Shown here: piece after piece, positions 16,578-24,374 of the stretch
How positions within the stretch are numbered: the first letter of the stretch is position 1
Layout of the letters: the number at the start of each line of letters is the position of its first letter
NCBI RefSeq assembly: GCF_965237655.1
Contig: NZ_CBDEGB010000001.1
Location: forward strand, 496,001 to 560,000
DNA from: Poriferisodalis sp965237655
Lineage (GTDB): Bacteria > Actinomycetota > Acidimicrobiia > Acidimicrobiales > Poriferisodalaceae
Reading direction: 5' to 3'
DNA length: 64,000 nt
The notes under the pieces: model-generated
Told to the model about the DNA's origin: nothing
What the model saw: only the letters and a program-made list of their open reading frames with translations
Databases searched by the model: none
Made by a program: the position numbers and the translations under genes

Positions 16578-16844
16578 ATGAGCGCTTTGCTGGTCGAGGA
16601 GTGGCAGGACAGGGCAGCTTGTCGAGGACCTCAGGCGGCGGTGTTCTTCCCGCCGCCCCGCACTGAGCGACGCGACGAGAAAGCTCAGCGCGAGGCGCGC
16701 GCGAAAGCCATCTGCAACCAGTGTTCAGTGATCGCTGACTGTCTCGATCACGCGCTGGACGTCGGTGAAGCGCATGGCATCTGGGGCGGGCGCAATGAGA
16801 TCGAGCGCCGCAACATGCTGCTAGTGCGCACCGACGCCAGCTAG
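16578..16844 (+). CDS. WhiB-family iron-sulfur transcription factor
   Basis: An 88-residue WhiB-like protein. The four cluster cysteines are in RAACRGP and ICNQCSVIADCLDH (C..CxxCx5C), and the GIWGG turn that contacts the sigma factor is present (AHGIWGGRNEIERR). A short basic C-terminal region follows. WhiB proteins bind a 4Fe-4S cluster and region 4 of the principal sigma factor to control transcription. The order and spacing are canonical; the paralogue group cannot be assigned with certainty. This is one of three WhiB genes in the window. Confidence 0.93.
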   Translation: MSALLVEEWQDRAACRGPQAAVFFPPPRTERRDEKAQREARAKAICNQCSVIADCLDHALDVGEAHGIWGGRNEIERRNMLLVRTDAS

Positions 16845-16874
16845 CAGTCCCCCACAGTTCCACCAGCCACCACC

Positions 16875-16895
16875 CGCTGGCGCTGCGCGCCAGCG
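16875..16895. terminator. GC-rich hairpin between convergent whiB and selB
   Basis: CGCTGGCGC (16875-16883), loop TGC, GCGCCAGCG (16887-16895) form a perfect 9-bp stem between the stops of convergent genes. It lacks a T-run, as often seen for hairpins at gene ends in high-GC actinobacteria, and could serve both strands. Confidence 0.45.
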
Positions 16896-16917
16896 CGGGT
16901 TCAGTCCTGCACTGGCG

Positions 16918-18642
16918 TCAATCAGATACCGGGGGCAGCCGCGGCCCGCCAATGCGAAGATCTCCCCGTCGACGCGTCACCCCCGTCCGGTCCAGGTACC
17001 CCACCAGCGGCAGCGCATACTTGCGTGTCGTGCCCAGTTCTTCGCGGATCTCGGCCACGGTGACGCCGTCCGGCTGAGCGCTCAGCAGGTCCGCTATCTG
17101 CTGGGCCGCGGCCTCGATGGCGGAAGCGGCAAACCAGATCCCGTCCGTGTGAACGAGGTCGCCGCGCCCCGACAGTGCCAAGAGCTCCTGCTGGGTGACA
17201 CCGCCTGGCTCGGGCGGTGAGAAGGGCGCCGCTGCAAGCTCGGCAATGACGGGATGGTCGGCGAGCACATCTGCCGCGTCCATCCGCCGGGCGCGTCCGG
17301 CGTCGATCACGATCCCGTCGAGGACCTCGATCGCAAGACGCTGTCGTTCGTCGAGCGCAGCCAGGTCCAGGCCGAGGGGACCGGCCCGCTCGACCCCCTC
17401 TCGCAGGTCGTCAAGCAGTTCGTCCAGCAGTTCGGGCGGCGCCACCCATTCGCCCAGTACGGGCTCGACGCGTTCGCCGGTCAGTCGCTCGAGTTGCGCC
17501 GCCTCCACCCAGCCGCGCTCGGCAAGCATGCGCTCGGGCCGGGCGTCGGGCGTGGCGACCGAAGCTCGCAGCTGCGGATCGGGATCGAGCACGGTGCCGC
17601 CACCGATGGTCTGCCCCCGGCCGAAGTCGCGCAGCACGAAGCGGTCGCCGAGCACGAGGGGCAGCGCGACCGGCAGGTGCAGCCGGGCGTAGCCGGTCTC
17701 GCCGGGAGCGATGCGTTCGGGTCCGAGCACTCGCAGCCGCACGGGCCATTCGCCCGATCCGAGGTAGAAGGCGTAGGCGCCCCGCCGGGTGACATCGCTG
17801 CCGAGGCTGTCCAGCACCCTCAGTTCCACGTCGATGCTGCGGGTGCGGTGCCACTGGCCCTGCCGCACGAGCGCGATGCCGCGTCCCAGATCGTCGGCAT
17901 CGACACCGGTCAGGTTGAGCGCGACCCGGTGTCCCGGTCCGATGCGCTCGACCGCCGCGCCCTGGGTCTGAATTGCTCGAATCCGGGCCGTCCGGCCGCC
18001 TGGCGCGGTCGCCAGCTCGTCGCCGGCTGACACGCCACCGCCCGCCAGCGTGCCGGTCACGATCCGGCCCGCTCCGGTTGCGGCGAACGACCGGTCAATC
18101 CACAGGCGGGGCCGGTTCCGGTCCGATGCCGTGGGCGTGGCAGCGCACAGGTCGTCGAGCGCGGCCCGCAGCTCGTCGAGCCCGGTGCCATCGATGGCGT
18201 CGGTGGCAATCACCGGCGCGTCTTCGAGGAACGTGCCTTCGACGTGGTCGGCAACGTCGAGCCGGGCCAACTCGGCCAGCTCGTCGTCGACGAGACCGAT
18301 CTGGCTGAGCACCACCACGCCGTGCGAGATGCCGAGCAGTTCGAGGATCGCCAGGTGCTCTGCCGATTGCGGCTTCCAGCCCTCGGGCGCAGCCACGACG
18401 AACAGCGAGGCGTCCACGGCTCCGACGCCGGCCAGCATGTTCTTGACGAAGCGGATGTGCCCGGGAACGTCGACGAAGCTGACCTGCCTGCCTGACGGCA
18501 AGGCGCAGAAAGCGAACCCCAGGTCGATGGTGAGCCCGCGTTCCTTCTCCTCGGCCAGCCGGTCGGGGTCGGTGCCGGTGAGGGCGCGCACCAGCGTGGA
18601 CTTGCCATGATCCACGTGCCCTGCAGTGCCGACGATGTGCAC
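16918..18642 (-). CDS. selB: Selenocysteine-specific elongation factor SelB
   Basis: A 574-residue translation GTPase. The G1 motif GHVDHGKST is at residues 8-16, G3 reads SFVDVPGH, and the N-terminus is MHIVGTAGHVDHG as in SelB. EF-Tu-like domains II and III follow (RIVTGTLAGGGVSAGDEL, then VLGDRFVLRDFGRGQTIGGG), and the C-terminal half contains winged-helix repeats (TQQELLALSGRGDLVH, then VTVAEIREELGTTRKYALPL) that in known SelB proteins bind the SECIS RNA. The protein delivers Sec-tRNA to UGA codons. It is downstream of selA on the same strand; the 307-bp gap holds a tRNA-like element. Confidence 0.96.
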   Translation of the reverse strand: MHIVGTAGHVDHGKSTLVRALTGTDPDRLAEEKERGLTIDLGFAFCALPSGRQVSFVDVPGHIRFVKNMLAGVGAVDASLFVVAAPEGWKPQSAEHLAILELLGISHGVVVLSQIGLVDDELAELARLDVADHVEGTFLEDAPVIATDAIDGTGLDELRAALDDLCAATPTASDRNRPRLWIDRSFAATGAGRIVTGTLAGGGVSAGDELATAPGGRTARIRAIQTQGAAVERIGPGHRVALNLTGVDADDLGRGIALVRQGQWHRTRSIDVELRVLDSLGSDVTRRGAYAFYLGSGEWPVRLRVLGPERIAPGETGYARLHLPVALPLVLGDRFVLRDFGRGQTIGGGTVLDPDPQLRASVATPDARPERMLAERGWVEAAQLERLTGERVEPVLGEWVAPPELLDELLDDLREGVERAGPLGLDLAALDERQRLAIEVLDGIVIDAGRARRMDAADVLADHPVIAELAAAPFSPPEPGGVTQQELLALSGRGDLVHTDGIWFAASAIEAAAQQIADLLSAQPDGVTVAEIREELGTTRKYALPLVGYLDRTGVTRRRGDLRIGGPRLPPVSD

Positions 18643-18746
18643 GGTGCCAGCTTGCCCTGCCCGAGCCGGATTGCGCCGAATGCTCGCAGGAATGGCCGGG
18701 CCCGGGAATCGGCTTGTGTAGCTTGTTGCCGCGACCCTAGGGTCGC

Positions 18747-18819
18747 TGGTGGACCGAGACGGAATCGAACCGTCCGAGGCAGGGGTATCAAACCGGCTCG
18801 GCGCACCAGCGCTCGGCCC
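18747..18819 (-). ncRNA. tRNA-like element between selA and selB
   Basis: On the minus strand a 7-bp acceptor-like stem (GGGCCGA 18819-18813 with TCGGTCC 18757-18751, one G-T pair) is followed by discriminator A and CCA. A perfect T arm (GACGG, loop TTCGATT, CCGTC; 18774-18758) abuts it, giving the 12-bp stack of a tRNA. A short arm GCGC-TGGT-GCGC takes the D-arm position, with the same TGGT loop as the genuine tRNA-Sec at 37.7 kb. The remaining 26 nt (18800-18775) can only form a 4-bp CGAG/CTCG stem with a large loop; no TCA anticodon or long variable arm exists. It may be a degenerate selC copy or a structured leader of selB. Confidence 0.5.
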
Positions 18820-18853
18820 ACGAGAGCCGCACTCTTCGGAGTGCGGCTCTCGT
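18820..18853. repeat. Perfect 15-bp hairpin upstream of the tRNA-like element
   Basis: ACGAGAGCCGCACTC (18820-18834) pairs without mismatch to GAGTGCGGCTCTCGT (18839-18853) around a TTCG loop when read on the plus strand (CGAA on the minus strand). It abuts the tRNA-like element and lies 97 bp after the selA stop in the direction of transcription. It could be an attenuator or RNA-processing hairpin; there is no T-run. Confidence 0.6.
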
Positions 18854-18949
18854 CATGCTGGCAGGCAGAGCGTCAGTAACTTTCATCAATTTCTGATCAC
18901 ACCGAGCGCGCCGCGGAAGCGACCCACGTGCGCAATGCGGTGATTCGGA

Positions 18950-20233
18950 CTACTGGCCCAGTGCCTGGTTCACCGCAGCAGCGACGACGGCATCGTCGGC
19001 GGGATCCACTGTGCGCAGGTCGATCACGGTGGTCTGCTCGTTGACGCGGGCAATGACCGGCGGATCGAACGTCCGCAGCGCAGCCGCGTGGTCGCCGTCG
19101 AGTTCGATGCCCGCAGACGGGATCTCCTGACCGGGCAGCGAACCCGCGCCAGCCAGCGCGGTCGTGCGTGCTGGCTGGCCGACGCCGAGCGCTTCGGCCC
19201 GCTGGGCCAACTCGTCGACCGGCACTTTGGCCATGCGCCAAAACGGGATCGCATCGGCATCGCGACGCAGGTACACCAGCGCCACCGACTGCAACGCATC
19301 CAGCACCAGCGAGCCAGGCCGGAAAGCCCGCATCAGCGGGTGCGACGCACAGGCGGCCACCAGATCGGCATTGCCGCAGATGATTCCGGCTTGCGGGCCG
19401 CCCATCAGCTTGTCGCCGGAGAACGTGACGAGTGCAGCGCCCGCTGCGAGGGTCTGCCGCGCTCCCGGCTCGCCGGCCAGCCAGTCGGGCCGCGTCCCCA
19501 GCCACGGGCAGCGCTCGTCCAGCAGGCCCGATCCCAGGTCGGACACCACCGGTGGCCCGATCTTGGCCAGGTCCGCCACGTCGGCCTCTTCGGTGAAGCC
19601 GGTGATGCGGTAGTTGGAGGGGTGCACCTTCAGCAGCAGCGCAATGTCGTCCCGCTCAACGGCCGCCCGGTAGTCGGCTGCACGGGTGCGGTTGGTGGTG
19701 CCCACCTCCACCAGCCGCGCGCCCGACTGCTCCATTACCTCGGGCACCCGGAATCCGCCGCCGATCTCGACGAGCTCTCCCCGTGACACCGCCACGCCGC
19801 GGTCACGGGCCAGAGCCGCCAGCACCAGCGTCACCGCTGCGGCGCAGTTGTTGACCACGAGTGCCGCTTCGGCGCCAGTCAGGGTCGCGAGCAGCAGCGA
19901 GGCGTGTGAGGTGCGTGAACCGCGGCGTCCCGACGCCAGGTCGAACTCCAGGTTGCTGAACCGCACCGGTCCCTCGTCGTCAGGTTCCAATCCGAGCGGC
20001 GCCCGACTGTGCTGATGGCCGAGCGGAGCCCGGCCGAGATTCGTGTGCAGCAGGACCCCAGTGGCATTGATGGCGGGCCCCAGCAAGCTCCGCCGCAGCC
20101 GGTGTGCCTCGTCAGCAGCCGAATCCGGATCGCCGGCGGCAATGGCCGCCCGGGCGGCAATCACCAGCAATGGGTGCGGCAGGCCCACATCTGCGATCCG
20201 CAGCGCCAGGTCGTTCACCGACGGCGGCCTCAT
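18950..20233 (-). CDS. selA: L-seryl-tRNA(Sec) selenium transferase
   Basis: A 427-residue PLP enzyme that converts Ser-tRNA(Sec) to Sec-tRNA(Sec) with selenophosphate. Motifs include INATGVLLHTNLGRAPLG near residue 55, ALVVNNCAAAVTLVLAAL, SRGELVEIGGGFRVPEVM, VGTTNRTRAADY and the PLP lysine in FSGDKLMGGPQAG near residue 273. The length is somewhat short of the about 460 of E. coli SelA, with a slightly reduced N-terminus. It is transcribed toward selB. selD, needed for selenophosphate, is not in the window. Confidence 0.95.
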   Translation of the reverse strand: MRPPSVNDLALRIADVGLPHPLLVIAARAAIAAGDPDSAADEAHRLRRSLLGPAINATGVLLHTNLGRAPLGHQHSRAPLGLEPDDEGPVRFSNLEFDLASGRRGSRTSHASLLLATLTGAEAALVVNNCAAAVTLVLAALARDRGVAVSRGELVEIGGGFRVPEVMEQSGARLVEVGTTNRTRAADYRAAVERDDIALLLKVHPSNYRITGFTEEADVADLAKIGPPVVSDLGSGLLDERCPWLGTRPDWLAGEPGARQTLAAGAALVTFSGDKLMGGPQAGIICGNADLVAACASHPLMRAFRPGSLVLDALQSVALVYLRRDADAIPFWRMAKVPVDELAQRAEALGVGQPARTTALAGAGSLPGQEIPSAGIELDGDHAAALRTFDPPVIARVNEQTTVIDLRTVDPADDAVVAAAVNQALGQ

Positions 20234-20320
20234 CGCCCGGACACTACCGCCGCCCTCTCACACGCCCGTCGGTAACGTCCCTGGGGCTTTGCCGACAACT
20301 GGAGCCGAGATGACCGATCC

Positions 20321-20443
20321 GTGGCCGACCTGCTCGCCTGGGCCGACGAACTAGAAGACATCCCCGCCCTGCTCAGACTCCATCCCGTACGCCCAGCCGA
20401 CGGCCGCTTGGCCGTTGGGGGAGTACTCTGCGGGGCCACATGA
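20321..20443 (+). CDS. Possible small ORF upstream of the RCC1-repeat gene (40 aa)
   Basis: A GTG-started frame encodes VADLLAWADELEDIPALLRL followed by a short tail and ends TGA 54 bp before the secreted-protein start. The amphipathic leucine-rich helix looks protein-like, but there is no family resemblance, no clear ribosome-binding site, and it could be chance or the remnant of a longer gene. Confidence 0.2.
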   Translation: MADLLAWADELEDIPALLRLHPVRPADGRLAVGGVLCGAT

Positions 20444-20496
20444 CATGAACACAATTCATGGTAATCTGCGAGTCACATCAGGTGGCGTCAGAGGGG

Positions 20497-22980
20497 ATGA
20501 CAGTGGCCGTTCGAGAACCGGTCCAACGCCCGCCGCGTCGACGCCTCACGCTCGCCGCTGTCGTGTTCGTTGTGGCAGCGACCGCGCTCGCAGTGCCCGC
20601 AGCAGCCGACACCCCCGCCGCGCCTGGCAGGCCCACCGGGCTGCGGGTGGTGTCGGCCGCGCATGACCAGGTCACCATTGCCTGGGACGACCCCGGCGAC
20701 GCGTCGATCAGCGGCTACCAGGTACTGCGTCGCTTGCGCGATTCCCATGAGGTGGGCCGCTTCGACGTCATCGCGGACAGCACCGGCACCGCGGACACCG
20801 AGTTCACCGACACCGAGGTCACGCCCGAGACGCGTTACGTGTACCGCGTCAAAGCGGTCAACTCTGTGGGCGTCAGCCGACAGTCCACGTTCCTGCGCGC
20901 GCGACCCCCCCCCCCCCCGCCAATCAACAGCGACGACGGCAATGACGGCGGCGAAGCCAACAACGACAATGTGATCCCCGACGAGGCCATTCCCTTCATC
21001 CAAGACCCCGACAAGCTCACCGACGGCGACCCGGTCCCTGCCCGCAGCATCGTCACTGTCGACCCTCCGTTGCTGCAGACCTCCACCCAGACAATCGACG
21101 ACCTCGACCGCACGCACTATCCCGACTTGGTGTTGGATGCGGCGAATGGGGATCCGCGCAGCGTCTGGTCTGACGGGGTGACGTTGTGGGTGGGCGACGA
21201 TGCTGACGAGAAGGTGTATGGGTATGAGCTGTCGGGCACGTTCGGGTCCCGTGTGTCGGCCAAGGACATTGCGGGGGTCACCGCCGAGGCGTTCTTTGTG
21301 ACGGGTTTCGGGGACCGTTTGTGGACCGGCGACGAGGGTGCTGCCACGGATTCGGGTGATCCGTGGGCGTACGCGTTCGATCTGCCGGGGCTCGAGCGGT
21401 CCTCGGGGCACGATTTCGCGTTGCGCAGCGGCACCGGCGCCGACACGGTGGGGGTGACGTCGAACCGGGGCATGGCCAGCGACGGGAACTATCTGTGGGT
21501 CGCGGCGGGCGGCGGCCGGGTGACGGCGCAGGCGTTTCGGCTGTTCGACGACCCCGCTACGGCGGGCAACGATTACGGCACCAAGGACACCAGCCGCGAT
21601 CTGGGCTTCGGCGAGGACGGGTTGGATCTCCACGGGATCTTCACCGACGGGGCGATCATGTGGGGCGTCGAGGTCGGGGAGTCCACGGTGCGGGCGGTGC
21701 GCGTCGCCGACGACACCCGAGTCCCGGCAGCGGAGTTCGAGCTGCACGCCGACAACGACAACCCCAGAGGCATCTGGTCCAACGGGGTCACCATGTTCGT
21801 CGTCGACGAGGTCGATGCCAAGATCTACACCTACCGCGTGGGGGATGTGGAGGTGTCGGGGGTGCCTGCGGCGGGTGTGGCTCATGTGTCTGCTGGTGGG
21901 TATCACTCGTGCGTGTTGGGTGGCACTGGTTCTTCGACGCGGGTGGACTGCTCAGGGGGTTATGGGCCGTTTGGCAGCACTGCGCCGGTGCCTGATGCGG
22001 GCAGCGGCCGTCATTACGAGATGGTGTCTGCGGGCGGGTTTCATTCGTGTGCGTTGTTGGACAACGGTGCGGTGAAGTGCTGGGGCAACAACGACTATGG
22101 CCAGGCGCCGGCGGATCGTTCTCACAGCGACACGACGTTGGAGTATGTGTCGATCGATGCGGGGGTGTGGCACACCTGTGCGGTGGTCGACGACGGCAGC
22201 TTGGAATGCTGGGGCCGCAACGACGACGGCCAGCTCGGCGAGGACCCGGATCTGACCGACAGCGTCGAGGAGTTCGACGTGCCTGAGCTCGCTGACGGCT
22301 TGGAGTGGATCCAGGTGTCCGCTGGGGGTTATCTGGGCGGGACCCGTACCGATGAGGGGTCGGCGCATTCGCGCACGTGCGGGCTGGTGCTCGATGGCAC
22401 GACGCGCTGCTGGGGCCACGACGCAGCCGTCTTCGAAGATGTGCCGGCGGCGGGGGCCGGTCTGCATTACACGTCGGTGTCGGTGGGCGGTGCCCATGTG
22501 TGCGCGACCCGATCAGACGGCGAGCTGGTGTGCTGGGGCGAGCGGCGCTCGGTCGAGAGCGCCCAAGAGCTCGTGCGTGATGGCGCGGCTGCCCCTCGAA
22601 TAGTCTGCACCGACGCCACCGATGCCGACGCCGATGACGCCGGGGCCGACGAGCGCTGCACTGGCGTGATCGCGTCGCCTGGGGGGCAGCGGTGGGACTC
22701 GGTGTCTGCAGGGGTGTGGCACACCTGCGGCACCACTGTCGGGGAGGTGTTCTGCTGGGGCAACCGGGCATGGTTCGACGACTCCGCCAAGGCGCATCAT
22801 CATCCCCAGCACGACCACTACAACGCGCCCAGCGCAGCCCAGCCAGACAACGCCCGCCATCCGTCTGCGGGCTACTGGCACACCTGCTGGACCTATGGCG
22901 CCGAGACAGCGCCCAAAGTGATCTGCACCGGCGACAACGGCTTGGGCCAGGCCCGCTGGAAGAAGAAGACTCTCGACTGA
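20497..22980 (+). CDS. Secreted fibronectin-III / beta-propeller / RCC1-repeat protein
   Basis: An 827-residue exported protein. From the ATG at 20497 it has a basic N-terminus and signal peptide (LTLAAVVFVVAATALAVPAAA). Residues about 40-130 form a fibronectin type III domain (PGRPTGLRVVSAAHDQVTIAWDD opens it). A polyproline stretch and Asn/Asp-rich linker follow. The middle contains repeats of the type SVWSDGVTLWVGDDADEKVYGY and GIWSNGVTMFVVDEVDAKIYTY. The C-terminal 350 residues hold at least six RCC1-like blades (CALLDNGAVKCWGNNDYGQ is the clearest). Function is unknown; such proteins are typically surface or adhesive. A C14 homopolymer lies inside the coding sequence. An upstream ATG at 20458 is possible. 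Confidence 0.82.
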   Translation: MTVAVREPVQRPPRRRLTLAAVVFVVAATALAVPAAADTPAAPGRPTGLRVVSAAHDQVTIAWDDPGDASISGYQVLRRLRDSHEVGRFDVIADSTGTADTEFTDTEVTPETRYVYRVKAVNSVGVSRQSTFLRARPPPPPPINSDDGNDGGEANNDNVIPDEAIPFIQDPDKLTDGDPVPARSIVTVDPPLLQTSTQTIDDLDRTHYPDLVLDAANGDPRSVWSDGVTLWVGDDADEKVYGYELSGTFGSRVSAKDIAGVTAEAFFVTGFGDRLWTGDEGAATDSGDPWAYAFDLPGLERSSGHDFALRSGTGADTVGVTSNRGMASDGNYLWVAAGGGRVTAQAFRLFDDPATAGNDYGTKDTSRDLGFGEDGLDLHGIFTDGAIMWGVEVGESTVRAVRVADDTRVPAAEFELHADNDNPRGIWSNGVTMFVVDEVDAKIYTYRVGDVEVSGVPAAGVAHVSAGGYHSCVLGGTGSSTRVDCSGGYGPFGSTAPVPDAGSGRHYEMVSAGGFHSCALLDNGAVKCWGNNDYGQAPADRSHSDTTLEYVSIDAGVWHTCAVVDDGSLECWGRNDDGQLGEDPDLTDSVEEFDVPELADGLEWIQVSAGGYLGGTRTDEGSAHSRTCGLVLDGTTRCWGHDAAVFEDVPAAGAGLHYTSVSVGGAHVCATRSDGELVCWGERRSVESAQELVRDGAAAPRIVCTDATDADADDAGADERCTGVIASPGGQRWDSVSAGVWHTCGTTVGEVFCWGNRAWFDDSAKAHHHPQHDHYNAPSAAQPDNARHPSAGYWHTCWTYGAETAPKVICTGDNGLGQARWKKKTLD
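20905..20918 (+). repeat. Homopolymer of 14 C residues inside the secreted-protein gene
   Basis: An uninterrupted C14 run encodes the polyproline stretch between the fibronectin III domain and the acidic linker. Runs of this length are slippage-prone; any change not divisible by three truncates the protein. Confidence 0.95.
22942..22974 (+). repeat. 3' end of RCC1 gene, duplicated downstream of the ATPase gene (copy 1)
   Basis: The last codons of the RCC1-repeat gene (LGQARWKKKTL) are repeated at 24301-24333 with 30 of 33 bases identical and in the same orientation. The AAA_14/DUF4143 gene lies exactly between the two copies, a 1,359-bp repeat-to-repeat distance. Confidence 0.9.
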
Positions 22981-23131
22981 CACACAACGGCCGCAGCACA
23001 TGGGTTTCGGGCCTGTCCGGATTCTTGTATCAGCGGGCGTGATCGGTGCTTGGGTCAGCGGTCCGCGCGTCGTGTCCAGAAGCACAGAAAATATACGGTG
23101 CAGATAGCATTTTTCGGCAATATTTGATGGG

Positions 23132-24280
23132 GTGCTATACGAACGGCTGACGCGTGTTCCCGATCGGAGCTTCTTCTTGCTCGGTGTGCGAGGGGTCGGC
23201 AAGAGCACATGGGTGCGTTCGGCGTTGCCGTCTGCGGTGCGATTCGATCTCCTTGACGAAGCCTTGTTCACCGATCTGCTCGCCGACCCGGCGCTGTTCG
23301 GCCGCATGGTCTCAGCGGTCGGGACACGCGAGTGGGTCGTCGTCGACGAGGTTCAGCGGCTCCCGAGCCTGCTGAACGAGGTACATCGCCAGATCGCCGA
23401 TCGGGATTTGCGGTTTGCGCTTCTGGGCTCGAGTGCACGCAAGCTCAAGTCCGCGGGCACAGACCTGTTGGCGGGCCGTGCGTCGCGCATGGCCATGCAT
23501 CCGCTCACTGCCGCGGAACTGGGCAGCGACTTCGACCTCGACGAGGCGTTGCGCTACGGCACTATTCCGCTGGTGTGGGCGGCCCGAGACCGCGGCGAAG
23601 TGCTCGTGAGCTACACCCAGATGTACCTGCGCGAAGAGATCCGCGCCGAAGCCGCCGTGCGCAACCTCGCCGGGTTCGTCAGATTCCTCCCAGTTGCAGC
23701 ACTGATGCACGCGCGGCAACTCAACGCCGCAGCCATCGCACGCGACGCCGGCGTTGCGCGTGCGACCGTCGAGGGCTACCTCGAGATTCTCGAAGACACC
23801 CTGCTGGCTGTCCGGCTTCCCGCTCTGGAGGCAAAGCTGAGAGTCCGCGAGCGACGCCGCCCGAAGCTGTACCGGGTGGACCCGGGCTTGGTGCGTGCGG
23901 TCAAGCGGCAGTTCGGCCCGGTCGTCCCCGAGGAACGCGGAGCCCTGCTGGAAGGCTGGGTGCTCGGCCAGTTGCGCGCCCACAACGAGCAGCAGCGCCT
24001 CTATGACGACATCACCTACTGGGCAGCGACCGAGTCCACCATCGAGGTCGACTTCGTGCTGCGCCGCGACCACCGGCACGCAGCGATCGAGGTCACGGCA
24101 GCGGAGCGATACATCTCCGCCTTCGTCAAAGGACTTCAAGCAGCAGCCGACCTGCCGGGCCTCGCACGACGCATCGTGATCTACCGAGGCCGCCGCGCCT
24201 TCCGCACTGAGGACGGTATCGACGTCTGGCCGCTCGAAACCTTCCACCAGGCCCTGCGCGACGGAGAACTGTGGAGCTGA
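23132..24280 (+). CDS. AAA_14 / DUF4143 family ATPase (cassette A)
   Basis: A 382-residue member of COG1373. The N-terminal AAA domain has Walker A GVRGVGKST (residues 18-26), Walker B WVVVDEVQ near 70 and a sensor-like RFALLGSSARKL. Residues from about 190 form DUF4143, beginning YLREEIRAEAAVRN and containing a helix-turn-helix-like LNAAAIARDAGVARATVEGYL. The end carries a nuclease-like EVDFVLRRDHRHAAIEV (about 304), where the E/D/E arrangement resembles PD-(D/E)XK folds. The family is widespread, multicopy and functionally uncharacterised. The start is GTG at 23132. The gene sits between two copies of the upstream gene's 3' end, suggesting insertion. Confidence 0.88.
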   Translation: MLYERLTRVPDRSFFLLGVRGVGKSTWVRSALPSAVRFDLLDEALFTDLLADPALFGRMVSAVGTREWVVVDEVQRLPSLLNEVHRQIADRDLRFALLGSSARKLKSAGTDLLAGRASRMAMHPLTAAELGSDFDLDEALRYGTIPLVWAARDRGEVLVSYTQMYLREEIRAEAAVRNLAGFVRFLPVAALMHARQLNAAAIARDAGVARATVEGYLEILEDTLLAVRLPALEAKLRVRERRRPKLYRVDPGLVRAVKRQFGPVVPEERGALLEGWVLGQLRAHNEQQRLYDDITYWAATESTIEVDFVLRRDHRHAAIEVTAAERYISAFVKGLQAAADLPGLARRIVIYRGRRAFRTEDGIDVWPLETFHQALRDGELWS

Positions 24281-24300
24281 GCCCCAGTCAACCGATCCGT

Positions 24301-24333
24301 TTGGGCCAGGCTCGCTGGAAGAAGAAAACCCTC
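24301..24333 (+). repeat. Duplicated RCC1-gene tail after the ATPase gene (copy 2)
   Basis: This sequence, 20 bp after the ATPase stop, would encode LGQARWKKKTLS and a stop (TAG), the same C-terminus as the upstream RCC1 protein. It has no remaining gene body, so it is a stranded gene tail. Three mismatches to copy 1 show the duplication is not brand new, or that the two came from diverged paralogues. Confidence 0.88.
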
Positions 24334-24374
24334 AGCTAGACGATGAGTTCCCAGGGGTGGGGTCTGTCCATGCC

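Noticed and set aside
18784..18794. TATCAAA on the plus strand as a Sec anticodon loop
   Set aside because: Flanking stem does not pair beyond two bases and the T arm lies on the opposite strand.
18747..18819. Calling the selA-selB gap element tRNA-Sec (selC)
   Set aside because: No TCA anticodon or long variable arm can be drawn on the minus strand, and a canonical tRNA-Sec is present at 37685-37780.
20488..21906. 472-codon minus-strand frame across the RCC1-repeat gene
   Set aside because: Shadow of the secreted-protein gene, which has signal peptide and repeat domains.
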